Assembly (NCBI GenBank): GCA_036398175.1
Contig: DASWHL010000064.1
Span: 3,783-67,782 of the forward strand
Source of the DNA: JAOTWJ01 sp036398175
GTDB taxonomy: Bacteria > Gemmatimonadota > Gemmatimonadetes > Gemmatimonadales > GWC2-71-9
Direction: 5' to 3'
DNA: 64,000 nt
The stretch's first letter is position 1; the number at the start of each line of letters is the position of its first letter. This document shows, one piece after another, positions 50,222 through 57,997 of this stretch. Under the pieces are notes generated by a model, which worked only from the letters and a program-made list of their open reading frames with translations, was not told where the DNA came from and ran no database searches. Both the position numbers and the translations under genes were made by a program.

Positions 50222-51166
50222 ATGCTGATCAACCTCGTCCCCGATTTCCTGGCCGCGCTCGCCGCGCGTGATCCGGTCGCCGGCTACCATCGCTATCTCG
50301 AGACGCATCGTCCCGTCCTGAGCGCCTACTGGCGGAACTACGTGCTGGAGCTGGAGAGCCCGCACGCGGAGGATGTGATCCGCCGGACCACCGCCGCCGA
50401 CCGGCGCGATCTCCAGCGCCTCCTGCAGACCGTGGACGTGGTGCGCGTGGCGGAGGAAGCGCTGCGCGCCTGCGAGGCGACGTTCGAGGCCGACGTTCCC
50501 ATTGACCTGTATCTCATGGTGGGCGTGGGCGCCGCGAACGCGGGGGAACTGGTGGTCGGGGGCCGGGGGATGGCGTTCGTCTGCCTCGAGCATTTCACGG
50601 GCCGCCCGAATCCCGAGTCCTTCGGTCTGGGGCTGGATCCCCGGCTGCTCCCGCTGTGGATCGCGCACGAGGTGGCGCACGCGGTGCGCTACACGTCGCC
50701 GCGCAGCGAGGCCGAGCTGGCCCGGATCGTAGCCGATGCCGGTGGCACGTACGACTACTGGGAGAGCGGCTCGCGCGCCACGCTCCGGGAGTTGCTCGTC
50801 AACGAGGGACTGGCGGTCCTGGGCGCGCAGGCCGTGGCCCCGGGCCGCGAGCCGTGGGACTACCTCGGGTACACGCGCCGCCAGTACCGGCGGCTGCGCG
50901 AACTCGACACGTTTCTCCAGCGCGCCATCACGATCGAACTGGACCAGCGCGCCCTGGGACTGCGTCTGCGCTACCTCACCGGCGGCATGGCGCCCGCCCA
51001 GCGGCTGGTGGGCGGCCGGGTCATCCCCGAGCGGGCCGGGTACTACGTGGGCCGCCGTCTGGCGGAAGCGGCGGTGGCGGCGCACGGGATCGCGGCGGCG
51101 TTGCGGCTGTCCGCGGAGGCCGTGCTCGCCGCGGACGACCAGGCGACCGGAGCGCAGTCCGCATGA
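50222..51166 (+). CDS. DUF2268-like putative zinc protease
   Basis: A 314-residue protein with a zinc-protease motif (IAHEVAHAVRY, about residue 155) and a downstream acidic ligand candidate in LLVNEGLAVLGAQ. The order (helical N-terminus, VPIDLYLMVGVGAANAGE strand, HExxH helix, then EGLA) resembles DUF2268 predicted Zn-dependent proteases. No signal peptide is present. The ATG at 50222 fits the strand pattern; an upstream TTG at 50180 is less likely. It lies 48 bases after the GWxTD-like gene and overlaps the next one by ATGA. Confidence 0.8.
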   Translation: MLINLVPDFLAALAARDPVAGYHRYLETHRPVLSAYWRNYVLELESPHAEDVIRRTTAADRRDLQRLLQTVDVVRVAEEALRACEATFEADVPIDLYLMVGVGAANAGELVVGGRGMAFVCLEHFTGRPNPESFGLGLDPRLLPLWIAHEVAHAVRYTSPRSEAELARIVADAGGTYDYWESGSRATLRELLVNEGLAVLGAQAVAPGREPWDYLGYTRRQYRRLRELDTFLQRAITIELDQRALGLRLRYLTGGMAPAQRLVGGRVIPERAGYYVGRRLAEAAVAAHGIAAALRLSAEAVLAADDQATGAQSA

Positions 51167-51378
51167 CCACCCCGCGCCGCCCGTCGTCCGGCGGCGAGCG
51201 CCGCGAGCACCGTGTGCTCCGCGAGGCGCTGGACGAGCTGGTGCAGCACGTCCGCGTGGTCCGGCGCACGCTGCCCAGCATGGCCCCGCACGAGATCGCG
51301 CACGCCCAGGAGCGGCTGGAATGGCTGGCCGACGAGGTCTGGCGGCTGGCGCTCGGCGAGGACGCCGAGCAGACCTGA
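51163..51378 (+). CDS. Small helical protein of unknown function
   Basis: A 71-residue protein, basic at the start (MTTPRRPSSGGERREHRVLR) and otherwise two amphipathic helices (EALDELVQHVRVVRRTL, HEIAHAQERLEWLADEVWRL). It may form a helical hairpin dimer. The ATG overlaps the protease stop, so its dose is linked to that protein. It ends 12 bases from mnmE, which converges on it. No family is recognised. Confidence 0.65.
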   Translation: MTTPRRPSSGGERREHRVLREALDELVQHVRVVRRTLPSMAPHEIAHAQERLEWLADEVWRLALGEDAEQT

Positions 51379-51390
51379 ATCTCGGGCCCG

Positions 51391-52734
51391 TTACTTCCCG
51401 ACGCAGAACGTGGCGAACACGCGCGCCAGCACGTCGGCGGGCGTCACCAGGCCGATCACGCTCTCGAGCGCCGTGACCGCCGCGCGCAGATGCGTCGCGG
51501 CCACCGCGGCGTCGAGCCCCGCCGCCCGCGCCTCGCCGAACGTCTCCAGCTCACGGCGCGCGTGCGTCAGCGCCGCGCGATGCCGTTCGCGGGAGAGCAC
51601 CGGGGCAGCGCTGCCGCCGCTCGTGAGCCCCTGGAACGCAAGGGCCGCCAGATCCTCGCGCACCCGGGCAATGCCGCTCCCCGTGTGCGCGGACACGACC
51701 AGCCCGCTCTCTCCCGCCGGAGACGGCTGGGCCCGGTCGCCCTTGGTCCGCACGACCAGCACCGGCACTTCCAGCGACGCCAGGAACGCATGCTCGGCCG
51801 GCTCCATGCCGGCGCCCGCGTCGGCGCAGTAGAGCACCAGGTCCGCGGCCGTCAGAAACCGCCGGCTTACCTCGATCCCGAGCCGTTCGATGCGGTCGCC
51901 GCCGTCCCGGAGGCCCGCCGTGTCCACCAGCCGGAACGGGAATCCGCCGAATACCGCCGGCACCTCGATGGCGTCCCGGGTGGTCCCGGGCAGGTCCGTC
52001 ACGATAGCCCGGTCTTCCCCGAGCAGCGCGTTGAAGAGCGACGATTTCCCGGCGTTCGGCCGGCCCGCGATCACGCAGAGCGCCCCGGTCCGCAGCCGGG
52101 CCCCTTCGGCCGCGGTCGCCAGCAGCGCATCCACGGCGGCCACGGTGTCCGCGAGGGCACCCGCGACCCGCTCCGGGCGGACGGGACCGTCGTCTTCCTC
52201 GGGGAAATCAATGTCGTAGCTCACCAGGGCTTCAACGGCCAGCACCCGATCCCGCAGCGCCGCGATGCGGACCGACGTGCCGCGATCGAGTTGATGGAGC
52301 GCGGCCCGGCGCTGCGCCGGCGCGGTGGCGTCCACCAGGTCCCCGATCGCTTCGGCCTGGAGCAGGTCGAGCTTCCCGTGGAGCACCGCCCGCCGCGTGA
52401 ACTCTCCGGGTTCCGCCGGACGCGCACCCGCCGCATACAGCGCCGCGAGCACCTCCGCCGGCGCGAGCAGCCCGCCGTGACACCAGATCTCGACGAGCGC
52501 CTCCCCGGTGTAGGAGGCGCCGTCGCCGTAGGCCACGTACAGCACGTCGTCCAGCACCTCGCCGGAGTCCGGGTGGCGCGCCCGCGCGCGCCGCACGTGC
52601 CGGAGTTCGGCCGGCCGGAACGGCGTCAGCACGCGGCCGGCGACAGCCGGCGCGTCCCGCCCCGACACGCGGACCAGCGCCACGGCCGCGCGGCCCGGCG
52701 CCGTCGAGATCGCGGCTATGGCGTCATGCAGCAT
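51391..52734 (-). CDS. mnmE: tRNA modification GTPase MnmE
   Basis: A 447-residue protein with the folate-binding N-domain (IAAISTAPGRAAVALVRVSG), a helical domain and an inserted G domain: GRPNAGKSSLFNALLG, LPGTTRD, DTAGLRDGGDRIERLGIE and the C-terminal FCVGK with the catalytic Cys. With MnmG it builds the 5-carboxymethylaminomethyl group on wobble uridine 34. It ends the rpmH-rnpA-yidD-yidC-mnmE cluster, as in many bacteria. Confidence 0.97.
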   Translation of the reverse strand: MLHDAIAAISTAPGRAAVALVRVSGRDAPAVAGRVLTPFRPAELRHVRRARARHPDSGEVLDDVLYVAYGDGASYTGEALVEIWCHGGLLAPAEVLAALYAAGARPAEPGEFTRRAVLHGKLDLLQAEAIGDLVDATAPAQRRAALHQLDRGTSVRIAALRDRVLAVEALVSYDIDFPEEDDGPVRPERVAGALADTVAAVDALLATAAEGARLRTGALCVIAGRPNAGKSSLFNALLGEDRAIVTDLPGTTRDAIEVPAVFGGFPFRLVDTAGLRDGGDRIERLGIEVSRRFLTAADLVLYCADAGAGMEPAEHAFLASLEVPVLVVRTKGDRAQPSPAGESGLVVSAHTGSGIARVREDLAALAFQGLTSGGSAAPVLSRERHRAALTHARRELETFGEARAAGLDAAVAATHLRAAVTALESVIGLVTPADVLARVFATFCVGK

Positions 52735-52755
52735 GCGCGGAACATGCGGACGAAC

Positions 52756-54417
52756 CTACGCTGGTTTGCGCTCGCCCAGCCGCCTGCGCCGCTCCCGGGA
52801 GATGAGCCACTGCTGCGGCAGGCTCGCCACGTTGCTCACCGCGTAGTAGAGGTTGAGGCCGGACGAGAAGTTCAGGAACAGGAACGTGAACATCACCGGC
52901 ATCACGTACATCATCATCTTGGTCTGCGGATTGGGCGGCAGGCCGCGCTGCCCGAGCCACGTGAGGGCGAACATCGAGACGCCCATGAACAGCGGAATGA
53001 TGTAGAGCGGGTCGGCACGGGACAGATCCGGGAGCCACAGGAACGCGACACCCCGGAACTCGATGGTATTGGCGAACACGAAGAAGAGCGCGAACAGCAC
53101 CGGCATCGGGATCAGCAGGGGCAGGCACCCGCCGAGGGGATTCACGCCGTGCTCCTTGTAGAGCTTCATCATCTCCTGCTGGAGCTTCTGGGGATCGCCC
53201 TTGAACCGTTCCTGAATGGCCTTCAGCTCGGGCTGGATGGCCTGCATGGCCGTGGACGACCGCATGGCCTTCTGGTTGAGCGGCCACAGCAGCAGCCGCA
53301 CCAGGATGCCGAACAGGATCAGCACCCAGCCGTACGAGAGCTTCATCGTCTCGTGCATCCAGAGGAGGATGCGCACGATGAAGTTCGCGAACGGCCGGAT
53401 GATCGGCCGCAGGATCCAGCCGTACGGGTTCACGTCCTCGAGGTCGTGCCCGATCCGGGCAAGGCGGCGAAACTCCTGCGGTCCCACGTAGACGCTGTGT
53501 CCGAACCGGCCGTCGGGCACCGGCAGCGAGGTCAGGAGCGCCACGTCGGTCTCGAACCGGCCGGGCTTGGGCCCGCCCACCGCGAGCGCCCCGCCGAAGC
53601 GCGGCGCGCTCGTCTCGAGCGCCAGCACCGCCTGCACGAAGTACTTCGACTTGATCGCGACCCACTCGAACGGTCCGGGCAGCTCCCGCATTTCCCCCGG
53701 GTCCAGGCTGCGGAAATCCACCCGCTCGGTCCGGTTGGCCTTGGTGACGACGCCATACGACCGGATGTCCGCCGCCGAGTCGGCATCCACGGACCGGAGG
53801 CGGGGCCCCAGCCCGATCATCAGGACGCCCTCCTGCCCCCCACCGATCTCGCCCTGGACGTCGAAGACGTACTGGTCCGGCCGGAAGCGATACACCAGCC
53901 GCACGTCGCGGCCGCCCACGCGCCCGGCCCAGGTCAGGGTGGCGCCCCCGGAGCCGACCTTGATCGAATCCCGATCGGGCTCGAACCGATGCGCCGTAAA
54001 GTCCAGCGTATCCCGACCCGTCACGAACGCGTACGCGAGCAACCGGGACGACTCCGGGAGCAGCTGCGCCGGTCCCGAGTCGGTGGGCGTGAACGCGCGG
54101 TACTGGCGGAGCGTGACGCCCAGCAGCCGGGCTCCACGGGAGGAGAACTCGTAGCGATAGAGGTCGGATTCCACCACCACGGTCCGCTCCGGACCGCTGT
54201 CCCCTGGCGGTACCGCCGGCGCCGTGGGAACCGGAGCGTCCGGCACCGGGCCGGGGACGATGGCCGGCGGGGCCGGCGCACCGACCGGTGGACGTTCCCG
54301 ATCCGCCGTGCTCACCGAGTCCGCCGGCACAGCCGGACGCTCCGGCGGCCAGATCAACGACGGCAGGAGGGTCACGGCGAGCATGAGGGCGATGGCGAGC
54401 AGGAGGCGGCGATCCAT
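52756..54417 (-). CDS. yidC: Membrane protein insertase YidC
   Basis: A 553-residue Gram-negative-type YidC: N-terminal membrane helix, Pro-rich linker, large periplasmic domain (about 75-330) and the conserved five-helix insertase core starting SYGWVLILFGILVRLLLWPL. The hydrophilic-groove Arg is in ILVRLLLWPLN; the core continues with VNPLGGCLPLLIPMPVLFAL and the final helix with FLFLNFSSGLNLYYAVSN. It inserts proteins into the inner membrane, alone or with SecYEG. The start lies 7 bases after the yidD stop. Confidence 0.97.
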   Translation of the reverse strand: MDRRLLLAIALMLAVTLLPSLIWPPERPAVPADSVSTADRERPPVGAPAPPAIVPGPVPDAPVPTAPAVPPGDSGPERTVVVESDLYRYEFSSRGARLLGVTLRQYRAFTPTDSGPAQLLPESSRLLAYAFVTGRDTLDFTAHRFEPDRDSIKVGSGGATLTWAGRVGGRDVRLVYRFRPDQYVFDVQGEIGGGQEGVLMIGLGPRLRSVDADSAADIRSYGVVTKANRTERVDFRSLDPGEMRELPGPFEWVAIKSKYFVQAVLALETSAPRFGGALAVGGPKPGRFETDVALLTSLPVPDGRFGHSVYVGPQEFRRLARIGHDLEDVNPYGWILRPIIRPFANFIVRILLWMHETMKLSYGWVLILFGILVRLLLWPLNQKAMRSSTAMQAIQPELKAIQERFKGDPQKLQQEMMKLYKEHGVNPLGGCLPLLIPMPVLFALFFVFANTIEFRGVAFLWLPDLSRADPLYIIPLFMGVSMFALTWLGQRGLPPNPQTKMMMYVMPVMFTFLFLNFSSGLNLYYAVSNVASLPQQWLISRERRRRLGERKPA

Positions 54418-54424
54418 CAGGTAC

Positions 54425-54619
54425 TCACGGTACCGGATCCAGGCCGCTGCCGCCGAACGGATGGCAGCGCGCGAGCCGGCGCACGGCCAGCCAACCGCCG
54501 CGCACGATGCCATGGCGCTCGAGCGCCTCGATGGCGTAGGTCGAGCACGTCGGCGAGAAGCGGCATGGGGATGGGAACGGGGACGCGGCCACCTGGTAGA
54601 CCCGGATCAGGCCCACCAT
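54425..54619 (-). CDS. yidD: Membrane protein insertion efficiency factor YidD
   Basis: A 64-residue YidD from the ATG at 54619: VGLIRVYQVAASPFPSPCRF, SPTCSTYAIEALERHGIVRG and RLARCHPFGGSGLDPVP, with all three conserved Cys. The protein is membrane associated and helps YidC. Family members usually carry 10-18 residues before LIRVYQ; a GTG at 54661 inside the rnpA end would supply them (VRAAGLLTTWPRRIM). The true start is therefore uncertain. Confidence 0.88.
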   Translation of the reverse strand: MVGLIRVYQVAASPFPSPCRFSPTCSTYAIEALERHGIVRGGWLAVRRLARCHPFGGSGLDPVP

Positions 54620-54639
54620 GATCCGCCGCGGCCACGTGG

Positions 54640-54984
54640 TCAGGAGTCCAGCTGCGCGCACCAGCGGTCGAGGTCGTTCGCCAACTCCGCGGTCCGGGAA
54701 CCGTAGGCCGGCGGCCGGGCGCGGATCAGGATGTCCAGTGGAGGCACCCGCGGCAGGAGCCGCCGGCGCGCATGCTCCCGCAGCCGCCGCCGCAGGCGAT
54801 TGCGGTCCACGGCCGAGCGCCCAAAGCGGGGCGTGATGACGCCCAGCCGCGGGTGATCGTGAGGGTTTGAGCACCAGATGATCTCGAGCCGGGGGGTGCG
54901 CCGGCGTTTCCCGCCGGCCAGAACCGCCTGGATCTCCGAGGCGCGCGTGAGACGGCAACGCCGAGGGAGCCCCTCGGCCGTCAG
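54640..54984 (-). CDS. rnpA: Ribonuclease P protein component, CTG start
   Basis: A 114-residue RnpA: GLPRRCRLTRASEIQAVLAG near the start, the RNA-binding helix DRNRLRRRLREHARR, and PPLDILIRARPPA. It binds the RNase P RNA encoded at 59690-60067 to mature tRNA 5' ends. From the last in-frame stop (within rpmH) to GLPRR there is no ATG, GTG or TTG; a CTG at 54984-54982 overlaps the rpmH TGA as CTGA and sits four codons before GLPRR. That matches the ATGA/GTGA coupling used all over the window. Gene finders limited to standard starts will miss or truncate it. Confidence 0.85.
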   Translation of the reverse strand: MTAEGLPRRCRLTRASEIQAVLAGGKRRRTPRLEIIWCSNPHDHPRLGVITPRFGRSAVDRNRLRRRLREHARRRLLPRVPPLDILIRARPPAYGSRTAELANDLDRWCAQLDS

Positions 54985-55142
54985 GCCGCCCCGTGCTTGG
55001 AAGGAAGCTGGACGCTGAGCCGCCGACGCCCCTTCTTCCGGCGCCGGTTCAGGACCTCACGCCCCCAGCGCGTCTTCATCCGCGCCCGAAAGCCATGCTT
55101 GCGAATACGCCGCTTATTTCGCGGCCGGTACGTGGGTTGCAT
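54981..55142 (-). CDS. rpmH: 50S ribosomal protein L34
   Basis: A 53-residue L34: MQPTYRPRNKRRIRKHGFRA then RMKTRWGREVLNRRRKKGRR, the standard sequence (usual length 44-46). It carries an 11-residue C-terminal extension (VQLPSKHGAA and one residue before) that reaches into the rnpA overlap. It is the first gene of the leftward cluster and its transcript starts from the promoter at 55167-55195. Confidence 0.97.
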   Translation of the reverse strand: MQPTYRPRNKRRIRKHGFRARMKTRWGREVLNRRRKKGRRRLSVQLPSKHGAA

Positions 55143-55166
55143 CGGTCGTCCTCAAATGAGCCGTAA

Positions 55167-55195
55167 AACGTACCAATGCCAGAGGATGCGGTCAA
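55167..55195 (-). promoter_or_regulatory. Promoter of the rpmH-rnpA operon
   Basis: On the minus strand TTGACC (55190-55195) and TACGTT (55167-55172) are 17 bases apart. The leader to the rpmH ATG is about 18 bases. Its -35 is 2 bases from the -35 of the divergent dnaA promoter. Confidence 0.8.
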
Positions 55196-55197
55196 GG

Positions 55198-55226
55198 TTG
55201 ACTTTTCCACATTGGCGCGGTAACAT
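55198..55226 (+). promoter_or_regulatory. dnaA promoter with embedded DnaA box
   Basis: TTGACT (55198-55203), 17 bases, TAACAT (55221-55226). TTTTCCACA at 55203-55211 fits the DnaA-box consensus TTWTNCACA and lies directly behind the -35, so bound DnaA would repress its own gene and perhaps also rpmH. The transcript leader is about 35 bases. Confidence 0.8.
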
Positions 55227-55266
55227 CGTTCGCCCTGTCGTACCCCCACCTGATGCACCGGCGCGG

Positions 55267-56646
55267 ATGGACCTTTCACCAAAAGAAGCGTGGTCACGCC
55301 TGCTGCTCGAGGCGCGCCGCGAGTTTCCCGATGCGACGGTGCGGACGTGGCTCGAACCCGCCCATGCTATCTCGTTGGGTGAAGGCAAGTTAGTAGTTGC
55401 CGCACCCGATCAGTTCGCCGTCGAATGGAACGCCTCGAAGCACGCCGCGCCGCTGTCCCATCTGGCCGCGACGGTCTTCGGCGAGGCCGTCGAGGTGATC
55501 TTCCAGGTCCAGGAAGAGCGGGCCTCTCGACCGCAGATGGACTTCTTCGTTCCGTCTCCGGTCACGGCCACGCCCGACACGCTCTCGCGCAAAGCCACGC
55601 CGCTCAACGAACGCTACCTGTTCGAGACGTTCGTGATCGGCAAGTCGAACGAGCTGGCGGCGGCCGCGGCCCATGCGGTGGCCGAAGCCCCTGGCAAGAC
55701 TTACAACCCGCTCTTCATCTACGGCGCCACCGGCCTCGGCAAAACCCACCTGATGCAGGCCATTGCCCATGCGGTCGTGGCGCGGCATCCGGAGACCCGG
55801 GTCGCCTACATGGGGGCCGAGCAGTTCATCAACGAGGTGATCGAGGGCATCCACGGCCGCAACATGCCCGAGTTCCGGAAGCAGTACCGGAGCGAGATGG
55901 ACATGTTCCTGGTGGACGACGTGCACTTCCTGGAAGGCAAGGAGATGACCCAGGAAGAGTTCTTTCACACGTTCAATGCCCTGCACGAGGCGGGCAAGCA
56001 GATCGTCCTGACCTCCGATCGGCCGCCCAAGGAAATCCCCGGCCTCGAATCGCGGCTCGTGAGCCGGTTCGAATGGGGCATGGTGGCGGACATCGGGCAA
56101 CCCGATCTCGAGCATCGGATTGCCATTCTCCGCAAGAAGGCCGAGCAGGACCACCTGGAGCTGACCATCCCGGATGACGTGCTCCGGTTCATCGCCGAAC
56201 ATGTGCGCAGCTCCGTGCGCGAGCTGGAGGGATGCATCATCAAGCTCCTGCTCTTCGCTTCGCTCAAGCACAAGGAGATCTCCATCGAGCTGGCGCGGGA
56301 TGCCCTGTCGGACAAGATCAAGCAGGCGGAAGGGCTCATGGCCGCGGCCAAGTCGGTCCCGAGCGTGGCCCGGGTTCAGGAGGTGGTGGCGCGGCGCTGG
56401 GGCGTGACGCCGGAAGGACTCCGCTCGAAGGCACGGACCAAGTCCCTCACGGTGCCCCGGCAGGTGGCCATGTTCCTGGCCCGGGATCTCCTCGGGATGC
56501 AGCTCGTCGAAATCGGCCAGGCGTTTGGCGGCCGCGATCACTCCACGGTGATCCACAGCGTCAGCAAAGTGGAGCGTGAGATGGTCAGCGACAGACAGTT
56601 TCGCGATCGCGTTGAAATGGCACGGCGGGAACTGTCCGCACCATGA
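55267..56646 (+). CDS. dnaA: Chromosomal replication initiator DnaA
   Basis: A 459-residue DnaA. Domain I spans residues 1-85 (MDLSPKEAWSRLLLEARREF), followed by a short domain II. Domain III is AAA+ with Walker A GATGLGKTHLMQ (about residue 158), Walker B FLVDDVHFLEGK and sensor LTSDRPPKEI. Domain IV ends in the box-binding helix GGRDHSTVIHSVSKVE. It melts the origin and loads the helicase. The ATG at 55267 gives the normal N-terminus. Confidence 0.98.
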   Translation: MDLSPKEAWSRLLLEARREFPDATVRTWLEPAHAISLGEGKLVVAAPDQFAVEWNASKHAAPLSHLAATVFGEAVEVIFQVQEERASRPQMDFFVPSPVTATPDTLSRKATPLNERYLFETFVIGKSNELAAAAAHAVAEAPGKTYNPLFIYGATGLGKTHLMQAIAHAVVARHPETRVAYMGAEQFINEVIEGIHGRNMPEFRKQYRSEMDMFLVDDVHFLEGKEMTQEEFFHTFNALHEAGKQIVLTSDRPPKEIPGLESRLVSRFEWGMVADIGQPDLEHRIAILRKKAEQDHLELTIPDDVLRFIAEHVRSSVRELEGCIIKLLLFASLKHKEISIELARDALSDKIKQAEGLMAAAKSVPSVARVQEVVARRWGVTPEGLRSKARTKSLTVPRQVAMFLARDLLGMQLVEIGQAFGGRDHSTVIHSVSKVEREMVSDRQFRDRVEMARRELSAP

Positions 56647-56878
56647 ACATTTCACCCACACCGGACCGCCTGCTGTTGATGACGGGTCCAGACCCGGGAT
56701 CTGGAGCGTCATCTTCCACAGCCGCCCACAGGTCTCCACACGCCGCCGACCACGTAGACGCATGCGGCATCAGGGAGTTGCGGCGGGCTTCCAGATATCC
56801 AGACCCTCTACTGCCACTACTAGAGTAGTACTATAGGGATTAGTTGTAGTTTAGATATCCACCTGGGCAAGGGACGCC
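56647..56878. other. Probable replication origin (oriC)
   Basis: The 232 bp between dnaA and dnaN contain CCACA-type boxes on one strand: CCCACA ending at 56660, then TTCCACA, GCCCACA and CTCCACA ending at 56720, 56730 and 56740, that is, three in exact 10-bp phase. To the right is an AT-rich core (56815-56856) with TAG/CTA triplets and the inverted repeat ACTACT-AG-AGTAGT (56816-56829), flanked by AGATATCCA at 56793 and 56853, exactly 60 bp apart. This matches a DnaA-box cluster next to an unwinding element. Confidence 0.72.
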
Positions 56879-57988
56879 ATGAAGTTCACGATCACACGGG
56901 AACGGTTGCAGGAAGGCCTCCTCGCGGTAGCGAACGCGGTGCCGAGCAAGACGACCCTGCCGGTACTCGCCAATATCCTGGTGGAAGCGGTTGATGGCGG
57001 GATCCGGCTCTCCGGTACCGACCTCGATATCGCCGTGAGCACGGTGGTCCCGGCCGAAGTGGACGCGGAGGGGGCGGTGACGCTTCCGGCCCGCAAGCTC
57101 GTCGAGATCGTCCGTGAGCTCCCCAGCGCGGCCATCCGGATCACGGCCGCCGGCGAGCAGCGGGTCAACCTCGAGTGTGGACGGTCACGGTTCAAGCTGC
57201 TCGGGATCCCACGTGACGAGTTCCCCTCCTTTCCGGGCGTCAAGTTCGAGGGTGGCTGGAAGGTCGCCTCCGGTGACCTCCAGAAGCTCATCGGGCACGT
57301 GGCGTTTGCGGCATCCACGGAAGAGAGCCGGCCCATCCTGAACGGTGTGCTGTGGGAGTTGCGGAAGGAGCAGATGCGCATGGTGGCTACGAACGGCCAC
57401 CGGCTGGCACGAATGGACGTGGCGGTAAGCGGGAGCACCGAGTCCGGAGACTTCATCGTTCCACCCAAGGCGCTGGACCAGATCCGGCGGCTGTTCGGGG
57501 CGGCGGACGAGATCGAGATTGCCCGGAGCGAGAATCACCTGGGCTTCCGCTGCGGCCGTACGTACGTGTATACGCGCCTCATCGAGGGACCCTATCCCAA
57601 CTACGAGCAGGTCATCCCGCGGGACAACGATCGGGTGGCGGTAATAGACAAGCAGGCGCTGGCATCCACGTTGCGGCGTGTGGGCGTCGTGGCGAGCGAT
57701 CAGACGCATCGCGTTCGGCTGGGCTTCGCGGCGGGCAACCTCAAATTCACCGTCAGCACGCCGGACCTGGGTGAAGCCCACGACGAGATGGCGGTCAGCT
57801 ACGACGGCGAACCGCTCGAGATCGGCTTCAACGCCAACTATCTGCTCGAGATTCTGAAGTACATCCCCACGGATGAGGTGCGGCTGACGATGAAGGCGCC
57901 CGAGCGTGCGGCGACGCTGGAGCCGGCCGGGTGGGACGACCCCGCTTCCTACCTCTGCCTGGTGATGCCGCTGCGCCTCGTGGACTGA
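56879..57988 (+). CDS. dnaN: DNA polymerase III beta subunit (sliding clamp)
   Basis: A 369-residue clamp. Start MKFTITRERLQEGLLAVANA, then TLPVLANILVEAVDGGIRLS, ATNGHRLARMDVAV, the GPYPNYEQVIPRDN hinge segment and the C-terminus SYLCLVMPLRLVD, all typical of DnaN. The ring holds polymerase III, MutS (QLPLF motif) and others on DNA. It follows the likely origin and dnaA in the classic dnaA-dnaN order. Confidence 0.98.
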   Translation: MKFTITRERLQEGLLAVANAVPSKTTLPVLANILVEAVDGGIRLSGTDLDIAVSTVVPAEVDAEGAVTLPARKLVEIVRELPSAAIRITAAGEQRVNLECGRSRFKLLGIPRDEFPSFPGVKFEGGWKVASGDLQKLIGHVAFAASTEESRPILNGVLWELRKEQMRMVATNGHRLARMDVAVSGSTESGDFIVPPKALDQIRRLFGAADEIEIARSENHLGFRCGRTYVYTRLIEGPYPNYEQVIPRDNDRVAVIDKQALASTLRRVGVVASDQTHRVRLGFAAGNLKFTVSTPDLGEAHDEMAVSYDGEPLEIGFNANYLLEILKYIPTDEVRLTMKAPERAATLEPAGWDDPASYLCLVMPLRLVD

Positions 57989-57997
57989 GGAGCGCCG

